Shown here: piece after piece, positions 1 through 4,989 of the stretch
How positions within the stretch are numbered: the stretch's first letter is position 1
How the letters are laid out: each line of letters starts with the position of its first letter
Source: Chlorobiaceae bacterium
GTDB lineage: Bacteria > Bacteroidota > Chlorobiia > Chlorobiales > Chlorobiaceae
DNA: 5,739 nucleotides
Reading direction: 5' to 3'
NCBI GenBank assembly: GCA_013336025.1
Contig: JAAXUM010000128.1
Coordinates: forward strand, 1-5,739
Notes under the pieces: model-generated
The model's database searches: none
What the model was told of the DNA's origin: nothing
What the model saw: the letters and a program-made list of their open reading frames with translations, nothing else
Program-made: the position numbers and the translations under genes

Positions 1-1874
1 ATCTCCGATTTGGCCAATCTGAAATCAGGCATTCGTAACCCAAGACGGAACCCTCTCGGATCTTTCAGCTTCTGCTTGATATAGCTCAGGCGATCATTCG
101 GAATTGATTTTTTCAGTCTTCCAAAATCGAGCAACTCAACTGGTTTGCTGCCAATCGATGAGAGTTCTGTGCCGATTTTTTCCGTCATCTCGTTACGTCT
201 GAGGAAAGTCACTCCCTGTTTGCGCAGAGAGGGGGCAACCTGAACCATCTCCTCCATTCCCTTCAGCTTGTGACAACCATAACATCCATATTGCTGAATC
301 AGGTCTTTGCCTTTTTTAATGGATTTTGCTTCAATGGTAACCGGCGTAACATATTTCATCTCAGCTTCATCGTCCTGATACTCACTGACGATATATTCGA
401 CAAGAGACTTGATCTCCTCATCGGTAAAGCGGAATCTGGGCATTTTGGTTCCAGGGAAATATTGATTCGGATCCTTGATCCATTTGAACAGCCACTCTTT
501 GTTTACCTTGCTTCCAACTTTGCTTAAATCAGGCGCATAGACCTTGATATGATTGCCACCCCTTCCACCTGTTGAATGACAAAGATTGCATCGCGACTGA
601 CTCCAGAGTGTTTTGCCCTGTTCAACCAGCTTCGCATCAGGCTCTGTACCTGCGTAATCCACATCATGTCGTGTCGTTCCCGTCATACTGAACAGATAGT
701 CGGCAATTGCTTCAGCCTGATCCTGTTTAAAGAAAAACTTGGGCATTCTGGCCGTCGAAAAGTAGCTCTTGGGATCAAGAAGCCAGTTGACTGCCCATGA
801 GTAATTGACCTTGGTGCCGACTTCCGTCAATACCGGACCAACATCACCAATACTTTCATAGCCGGGGATTTTATGACAACTGTAACAGCCGTACTTTCTG
901 ATCAACTCCGTGCTGTTGGCAAGTTGTTCTGCACCCCGAAGCCCTTTGATATCACCATGACAGTTAAGGCATGAGGTCTGGGTCATATCCCCTTCCAGCA
1001 GTGGCTCGGGCCAGTGTTTTTCCTTTCCGTGCGCCTTTTCCGTCGAGGTTGTCGCACGCCCCTGACCCCTGTGACAGAACGTACAGCCGAATTTATCCTT
1101 CTGATGATGATCGAGATAGACAAAGCTCAGCGGATGCTTGGTAAAAGGCTGCTTTGCGGAAACCTGGGTTTTACTTTCAATACCGATATGACATGACTCA
1201 CATCGATCCGCTTTATCAACATCCTGAATGTGAACCTGCTTGATCTCCACAGGAATTTTGTCATTATTGGCAATCTTCTCTTTTTTATCTTCAAGACCTT
1301 TTCTGATACCCTCTATTTCAGCCCGGATTCCTGCGATATCTGCTGTCAGGGCAAACAATGAACGGTTGAGTTGCTCCTCGGCTGAAAGCAGTACGGCACC
1401 TTTCTGCGTAATGGCGTCAATCCTGCGCTGAAGCTCATCCATCTTCTTTTTGTCAGCAGGCTTCTGATTTTTGGTAAAATAATATTCAGCTTCAAGAAAC
1501 TGTCCCCGGACCATCTGAAGCTCCTTCTGGTTCTGCACAACTTTTGCATGAAGAGCTGATGACTGATTTTTCAGGCCCGAATACTTCTCCTGAACACCTT
1601 TGCTCTGAAAAACCGCTTCAGACTGTTTAAGCCTGCGTTCAAGTTCGGCAAGTTTTTTCCCGTCCGTAGTCTGGAAATCATGCACTGCCTTCCTGTACTC
1701 TTTTTCAAGCTGATCGCGCTTCAGCACTTTGTACTCCTGCTGGTAGTGTTTCCATGGCCTCAGGCCAATTTCGTCGTCCCAAATAACCCATGCAGCAAGG
1801 GCTAACAATGTTACACTGAAAAACACAAAGAGATAAACTCTGTACGACGATTCTTTTTTATTCTCATTAGCCAT
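1..1874 (-). CDS. Membrane-anchored multihaem cytochrome c of a bc complex (C-terminus cut off by the window)
   Basis: The frame is open from an ATG at 1874 to the left edge, giving 624 residues with no stop, so the gene is 3'-partial. Residues 11-32 form one hydrophobic helix, which fits an uncleaved N-terminal anchor with the rest in the periplasm. An R-P-W-K-H-Y motif (39-44) follows, then a long charged, Lys/Glu/Gln-rich probable coiled coil (about 45-205). Six CXXCH haem c sites are visible: C225-H229, C264-H268, C302-H306, C330-H334, C429-H433 and C531-H535. The first three form a compact trihaem block. The last three each start a class I-like monohaem module with a candidate axial Met in an R/K-M-P motif (M377, M478, M615). 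It is the last visible gene of the Rieske-ferredoxin-b6-subunit IV operon, 69 nt after subunit IV. It probably accepts electrons from the Rieske protein, replacing cytochrome c1 or f. The upstream sequence has no clear Shine-Dalgarno, so the start rests on frame and on the anchor helix. Family membership is by eye; haem attachment is near certain. Confidence 0.93.
   Translation of the reverse strand, partial: MANENKKESSYRVYLFVFFSVTLLALAAWVIWDDEIGLRPWKHYQQEYKVLKRDQLEKEYRKAVHDFQTTDGKKLAELERRLKQSEAVFQSKGVQEKYSGLKNQSSALHAKVVQNQKELQMVRGQFLEAEYYFTKNQKPADKKKMDELQRRIDAITQKGAVLLSAEEQLNRSLFALTADIAGIRAEIEGIRKGLEDKKEKIANNDKIPVEIKQVHIQDVDKADRCESCHIGIESKTQVSAKQPFTKHPLSFVYLDHHQKDKFGCTFCHRGQGRATTSTEKAHGKEKHWPEPLLEGDMTQTSCLNCHGDIKGLRGAEQLANSTELIRKYGCYSCHKIPGYESIGDVGPVLTEVGTKVNYSWAVNWLLDPKSYFSTARMPKFFFKQDQAEAIADYLFSMTGTTRHDVDYAGTEPDAKLVEQGKTLWSQSRCNLCHSTGGRGGNHIKVYAPDLSKVGSKVNKEWLFKWIKDPNQYFPGTKMPRFRFTDEEIKSLVEYIVSEYQDDEAEMKYVTPVTIEAKSIKKGKDLIQQYGCYGCHKLKGMEEMVQVAPSLRKQGVTFLRRNEMTEKIGTELSSIGSKPVELLDFGRLKKSIPNDRLSYIKQKLKDPRGFRLGLRMPDFRLAKSE
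3..902 (-). repeat. Three tandem monohaem cytochrome c modules (protein-level repeat)
   Basis: Residues about 325-397, 422-497 and 525-624 of the multihaem cytochrome repeat the same plan. Each has a CXXCH motif and then an R/K-M-P-x-F motif with the likely axial methionine. The first two modules share a G-x-K-V-N-x-x-W stretch and a W-L/I-x-D-P stretch before the Met, and their haem His to Met distances are 43 and 45 residues. The third is longer, with 80 residues between H535 and M615, and keeps only the K-D-P and R-M-P-D-F parts. The similarity is visible in protein but not as a DNA repeat, which suggests old internal duplication of a class I cytochrome c domain. Confidence 0.75.
1260..1742 (-). 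other. Probable coiled-coil segment of the multihaem cytochrome c
   Basis: This part encodes residues 45-205 of the cytochrome. The segment is rich in Lys, Glu, Gln, Leu and Ala, contains almost no Pro (P139 only) and no Cys, and has recurrent leucines spaced roughly as heptads (for example L51, L56, L75, L78, L82). It lies between the membrane anchor and the first haem motif. By inference it is a stalk or oligomerisation rod that holds the haem domains away from the membrane or next to the Rieske head. No coiled-coil score was calculated. Confidence 0.6.
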
Positions 1875-1943
1875 TTTCGACAGTTTTTTTGGGCTTATTG
1901 AATTGACCTGTTACCATTTATCTGGAAGCAATCAAACAACCGT

Positions 1944-2828
1944 TCACACATTAAACCATGGGGTTATCCAGACATACTTGATTAAAAAAACCAGCCTTAA
2001 AATCATTTTTATCGGAATCGACATCATGGAGATGAACAAAAACATGATGGTGACATACCTGACCATCCCCAACTGTGCAAGGAGTTCGGGATTATTCTTT
2101 TTCCAGTACCGGTAAGGAGCTGCCATTCCGGCAACAAAGTAACCGCCAACAACCAGAGCGCCGATAATAAATCCGGCAAGTGAGCGGGAATCAATCCCGA
2201 CAAGACTTGTCAGATCTCTCGTCGGCTCAAAAACAACCCTCTGGTGGTCCCACTCCTGCCATGGCCAATACCAGAGCCATCCCGGACCCCTGAAGAACAC
2301 CCCGATCACAATCAAAAGCAACCAGAGAATAAAAAATCCGAACGAAAAAATCAGAATGGCATACTTTCTCTCTTCAAACGTATAATATCCGTTCCCTTTC
2401 GGATTAATATCGATATAGGGAATCGCAATCAGACCCACGACAATAAGCGTAGGCAGCACAACACCGGCAAGCCAGGGATCAAAATAGACAAGAAGCTCCT
2501 GCAAGCCGAGAAAGTACCATGGAGCCTTTGCAGGATTCGGCGTTATGGTCGGGTTGGCAATCTCCTCCAGAGGCGCATTAACAGCAATCGACCAGATGGT
2601 AAGGCCAACCATGACCGCCAGGGTAATGATCAGTTCAATACGTACAAGGGGTTTAAACGTATCGACATCCCGATCATTTTCACCCTCAACGGGCAACCCG
2701 GCAGCCTTGAGCTTGTCGTTCTGGTAAGCCTGCAAAAAAGCCCAGCCCATGAAAAAGGTCACCATGATGATCATGATCACAATGGCGATATTATCCGGCT
2801 GGGTGATAATTTCAATAAATGGATTCAT
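1944..2828 (-). CDS. petD: Cytochrome b C-terminal subunit (subunit IV type, extended)
   Basis: This 294-residue membrane protein carries the quinol-oxidation (Qo) half of a split cytochrome b. The decisive motif is K-A-P-W-Y-F-L-G-L-Q-E-L-L (101-113), where A102-P103-W104-Y105 stands in place of the classical PEWY. Alanine-proline and PPWY-like variants are typical of menaquinol-oxidising complexes. Six hydrophobic segments are visible, at about 12-33, 64-83, 119-138, 156-177, 217-236 and 258-278. Plant and cyanobacterial subunit IV has three helices in about 160 residues, so this protein has an additional N-terminal helix and extra C-terminal helices. An R-G-P-G-W motif (180-184) in a Trp-rich loop follows helix four. 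The ATG lies 20 nt after the b6 stop, and the TGA stop is 69 nt before the multihaem cytochrome. The start has only a weak purine stretch upstream. The function as the Qo subunit is well supported; the gene symbol is by analogy with b6f complexes. Confidence 0.93.
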   Translation of the reverse strand: MNPFIEIITQPDNIAIVIMIIMVTFFMGWAFLQAYQNDKLKAAGLPVEGENDRDVDTFKPLVRIELIITLAVMVGLTIWSIAVNAPLEEIANPTITPNPAKAPWYFLGLQELLVYFDPWLAGVVLPTLIVVGLIAIPYIDINPKGNGYYTFEERKYAILIFSFGFFILWLLLIVIGVFFRGPGWLWYWPWQEWDHQRVVFEPTRDLTSLVGIDSRSLAGFIIGALVVGGYFVAGMAAPYRYWKKNNPELLAQLGMVRYVTIMFLFISMMSIPIKMILRLVFLIKYVWITPWFNV

Positions 2829-2848
2829 AATGGACTATGCTCGTTCTG

Positions 2849-3613
2849 TTATTTTTGAGGTCTTGAAATTCCACCGTCTTTTCTGACTCGCCAGAAATGA
2901 ACAAACATTAAAATGATCGAAATAAGAGGTATGGCTACACAATGCCAGATGTACGACCGGAGCAGTGCATTGGCTCCAACCTGCGCACCGCCAAGAAGCG
3001 CAAAACGAATATCATTATAGGGTGTTATATGCAAATATTCGCTGAACGGGCCCTGATAACCGAGAAGAGGTGTTGCCGCTCCCATATTGGTACCTACCGT
3101 AATTGCCCAGAACCCGAGCTGATCCCACGGCGTAAGGTAACCGGTAAAACTCAACAGAAAGGTCAGCACAAGCAGGATAACACCGATACCCCAGTTGAAC
3201 TGGCGTGGAGCTTTGTAGGATCCTGTCATGAAAACCCGGAACATATGAATCATCACGACAATCACCATGAAATGCGCAGCCCAGCGATGCATATTCCTGA
3301 GAATAACACCATAGGGCACCTGGAATTCAAGGTCTTTGATATCTGAATAGGCCTGTTCGATCGACGGATGATAATAAAACATCAGCACTACACCGGTGAT
3401 AACGAGAAGAATAAACGAGAAGAATGTAATCCCGCCCATACCCCATGTGAATCTCAGCTTCACGGCACTTTCCCGTACCTGAACAGGGTGAAGATGAAGA
3501 AACACATTACCGAAAATTGCAAGCGCCCTGTCTCTTACGTTGTTGCGATAATCTCTTCTGAATATGGATTTCCAGATCGGATTTTTTTTAACCTTCTCAG
3601 TCAGGTTTTTCAT
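2849..3613 (-). CDS. petB: Cytochrome b6-type subunit with two b-haem sites
   Basis: This 254-residue protein is the N-terminal half of a split cytochrome b and carries electrons across the membrane between the Qo and Qi quinone sites. Four helices are visible, at about 57-81, 103-128, 138-162 and 216-241. Helix B has the haem ligands H109 and H123 in the M-H-R-W and M-I-H-M-F-R-V contexts. Helix D has H224 and H239, with 14 residues between them, as in cytochrome b6 (bc1 has 13). Other family marks are G-G-I-T (60-63), [10 protein letters not shown] (161-170) and R-K-D-G-G-I-S (244-250). The length and the stop after helix D match b6 rather than fused cytochrome b. The residue aligned with b6 Cys35, which holds haem ci covalently, is Gly58. 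The gene starts 31 nt after the ferredoxin gene and ends 20 nt before subunit IV. An ATGGA stretch just upstream is the only weak ribosome-binding candidate. Confidence 0.96.
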   Translation of the reverse strand: MKNLTEKVKKNPIWKSIFRRDYRNNVRDRALAIFGNVFLHLHPVQVRESAVKLRFTWGMGGITFFSFILLVITGVVLMFYYHPSIEQAYSDIKDLEFQVPYGVILRNMHRWAAHFMVIVVMIHMFRVFMTGSYKAPRQFNWGIGVILLVLTFLLSFTGYLTPWDQLGFWAITVGTNMGAATPLLGYQGPFSEYLHITPYNDIRFALLGGAQVGANALLRSYIWHCVAIPLISIILMFVHFWRVRKDGGISRPQK

Positions 3614-3644
3614 GATTCCATCACATTTTTTTGTTCAAAACTGT

Positions 3645-3977
3645 TTACAGGTATCCGCGAAGCTTTTTTAACTGTCGTTCATATTCAGCAGGCCCTCTTT
3701 GTGAACCATCCGGATAGATCATGACAATAGCTTTCCAGGGGCAATCAATGGCACAAATATTACACCCCGTACATGCATGACTGACAGAAGCTATGCCGGT
3801 ATAGTTCAGATCTGAATCGACAATGGCAATACACTTCGATGGACATACCGGAACGCAGATTTTGCAACCGGTACAAACCTCTTCAATAACCCGGGCAACA
3901 GCTTTTCTTCCCTTACCCGTTGTTCTTTTCAGGAGAGATGCCTCTTCAATCGTCATATCTTTTTCATTGATGTCCAT
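3645..3977 (-). CDS. Soluble 2[4Fe-4S] ferredoxin encoded within the bc operon
   Basis: This 110-residue protein has two complete bacterial ferredoxin motifs of the form C-x2-C-x2-C-x3-C-P: C35, C38, C41, C45 and C69, C72, C75, C79. By the usual crossed arrangement, C79 completes the first cluster and C45 the second. An additional cysteine, C49, lies close to the first motif. There is no signal peptide or membrane helix, so the protein should work in the cytoplasm or on the inner face of the membrane. The N-terminal 30 residues include a basic stretch (K-R-T-T-G-K-G-R-K, 17-25), and the last 20 residues are charged. Both could be docking tails. The gene sits 15 nt after the Rieske stop and 31 nt before cytochrome b6, so it is almost certainly co-transcribed and probably an electron partner or peripheral subunit of the complex. 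An alternative start at Met8 would remove only seven residues. Electron direction cannot be read from the sequence. Confidence 0.95.
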   Translation of the reverse strand: MDINEKDMTIEEASLLKRTTGKGRKAVARVIEEVCTGCKICVPVCPSKCIAIVDSDLNYTGIASVSHACTGCNICAIDCPWKAIVMIYPDGSQRGPAEYERQLKKLRGYL

Positions 3978-3992
3978 ATCCGATAGATCTCG

Positions 3993-4574
3993 TTACGCTT
4001 TCAATAAACTCTGAGGATACACCTCATTCGAATCCTTGCCCGGAATACCGGGAAACTTGATGGTCTTGTCTACCGTTAACTGGCCGTCTTCCGAAATACT
4101 GATTTTAAAACGGTCCATCGGTCTTGGCGCAGGCCCTTCAAAATTCAATCCCGTTATATAATATCCGCTTCCATGGCATGGGCATTTGAATTTCTTCTGC
4201 GATTCCATCCAGCTTGGCGTACATCCAAGATGGGTGCATTTTGATTCCATGGCAAAAAAACGTCCATCCTGCAAGCGGATAATCCATGTGCCGAACTCCC
4301 GCTGATATTGTGAATTCACCTGACCCGGAGGATAATCAGCAGGAAATCCGACCTTGAATTGTGAGGGCGCTTCAAACAGCACTCTCGGATAAAAGAATCG
4401 TAAAAACGCAAGCGAGTTGATCGTCAGAAACCCGGCAAGGCTTCCCCAGCCCACTCTTGTCAGAAACTTCCGCCTTTTACTGAACTGAGTATCCTGTTCC
4501 TCTTCGGCCTTACATGCCGTCAGGCCAGCACGCCCTTCTGTTGGCTCTGAATGGAGCTCTCTGTCATCCTGCAT
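3993..4574 (-). CDS. petC: Rieske [2Fe-2S] iron-sulfur protein of the bc complex
   Basis: This 193-residue protein takes one electron from quinol at the Qo site and passes it to a cytochrome c. Residues 1-31 are a polar cytoplasmic tail. A twin-arginine motif S-K-R-R-K-F-L (32-38) then leads into one hydrophobic helix (about 41-61), the usual Tat-exported, uncleaved anchor of Rieske proteins. The cluster domain has box 1, C-T-H-L-G-C (113-118), and box 2, C-P-C-H-G-S (131-136). Cluster ligands should be C113, H115, C131 and H134, with a C118-C133 disulfide. S136 and Y138, the residues that hydrogen-bond the cluster and raise its potential in bc1 Rieske proteins, are both present. The Pro loop G-P-A-P-R-P is at 147-152. 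It is the first gene of the operon, starting about 85 nt after the upstream terminator. A stop codon lies in frame seven codons upstream, so no earlier start is possible. Only a weak GAAAG precedes the ATG at a long distance. The symbol follows b6f usage. Confidence 0.97.
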   Translation of the reverse strand: MQDDRELHSEPTEGRAGLTACKAEEEQDTQFSKRRKFLTRVGWGSLAGFLTINSLAFLRFFYPRVLFEAPSQFKVGFPADYPPGQVNSQYQREFGTWIIRLQDGRFFAMESKCTHLGCTPSWMESQKKFKCPCHGSGYYITGLNFEGPAPRPMDRFKISISEDGQLTVDKTIKFPGIPGKDSNEVYPQSLLKA

Positions 4575-4659
4575 AGCAATTGGTTTTTTCTTTCAATGAG
4601 ATCTTTTCTGCAACTGAACACCGTCATCTTGAATCACCATGCCCGGGCTCAGTCGGCAC

Positions 4660-4727
4660 AATAAAAAAGAGGGGCTTGCAAAGCCGGGAGAATGAACTGA
4701 TGGAGGAACATCTCCCTGCCTGCAAGC
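4660..4727 (-). terminator. Rho-independent terminator of the porin transcript
   Basis: Read on the minus strand, GCTTGCA (4727-4721) pairs perfectly with TGCAAGC (4680-4674). Inside this, GGGAGA (4716-4711) pairs with TCTCCC (4691-4686), with small internal loops between the stems and a 19-nt apical loop. The outer stem is followed by CCC and a T-rich tail, TCTTTTTTAT (4670-4661). A smaller alternative hairpin, GGCTT/AAGCC (4685-4673), uses the same downstream bases. The position and orientation fit termination of transcription from the porin gene, about 260 nt after its stop, and insulation of the bc operon. The internal loop makes the hairpin imperfect, and no folding energy was calculated. 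Confidence 0.7.
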
Positions 4728-4801
4728 ACGCCTCGGAAAACATCAACGTCATGATAAAGAACCACAAAAACCTGACCACACATCGAGATTGAAAGAAGCC
4801 G

Positions 4802-4850
4802 CAAAGTCTGACACCGGGACTTTGTCTCGTAACGGCAACACCATGTTGCC
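4802..4850 (-). other. Two adjacent perfect inverted repeats (hairpins) in the porin 3' region
   Basis: GGCAACA (4834-4840) and TGTTGCC (4844-4850) form a 7-bp stem with a 3-nt loop. Next to it, CAAAGTC (4802-4808) and GACTTTG (4818-4824) form a 7-bp stem with a 9-nt loop. Only nine bases separate the two hairpins, and the terminator lies about 75 nt further along the minus strand. Neither hairpin has a T-tract, so they are not terminators themselves. They may stabilise the 3' end of the porin mRNA or belong to a small RNA that ends at the terminator. The strand is assigned from the neighbouring genes only. Confidence 0.45.
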
Positions 4851-4989
4851 CGACGCTCTGACTTCTCTCCTAAAAACCGGATCGGCAGATTACATCTCGA
4901 AACAGGCATGAACAACTGAAGCATTATCGCAACACAGAACATACCTGTCCCGAAATTGTATTTCATGAAAACCATGAATACTCAACCAA

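Larger units (their letters stand above)
4575..4989. other. 415-nt non-coding region between porin and bc operon
   Basis: No convincing gene is present. The region holds the 3' untranslated part of the porin transcript with two short hairpins (4802-4850), a terminator (4660-4727) and then an 86-nt leader before the Rieske start. The promoter of the bc operon is expected in that leader, because a terminator blocks transcription from upstream. No clear -10/-35 pair was found there, nor a Bacteroidota-type promoter. A GCCCGGGC palindrome (4641-4648) and a TTTCATGAAA palindrome (4961-4970) are also present, without evidence that either is an operator. Two overlapping open frames in this stretch look spurious. 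Confidence 0.7.

Noticed and set aside
270..800. Two plus-strand open frames opposite the monohaem modules
   Set aside because: They are antisense shadows of the continuous multihaem cytochrome frame, which has CXXCH and R/K-M-P motifs in register.
2244..2858. 204-residue plus-strand open frame opposite subunit IV
   Set aside because: It is antisense to a clear cytochrome b subunit. Its protein is a His/Asn/Arg-rich mixture typical of the complement of membrane-helix codons, with no domain.
2942..3346. 134-residue plus-strand open frame opposite cytochrome b6
   Set aside because: It is the complement of conserved b6 helices. The His-rich run (N-H-H-D-N-H-H-E) is the antisense of helix B codons, not a metal site.
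4506..4523. Lipobox-like L-T-A-C at residues 18-21 of the Rieske protein
   Set aside because: No hydrophobic signal segment precedes it. The true membrane helix and twin-arginine motif come later, so Cys21 lies in the cytoplasmic tail.
4641..4648. GCCCGGGC palindrome upstream of the Rieske gene as an operator
   Set aside because: An 8-bp palindrome is expected by chance at this scale. There is no second copy, no recognisable regulator site and no clear promoter next to it.
4649..4975. 108-residue minus-strand open frame downstream of the porin stop, with a hydrophobic start
   Set aside because: It runs straight through the terminator hairpin and T-tract and ends after it. Its composition is irregular and rich in Cys and Arg, and it overlaps a plus-strand open frame in the same stretch. 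No family is recognisable.
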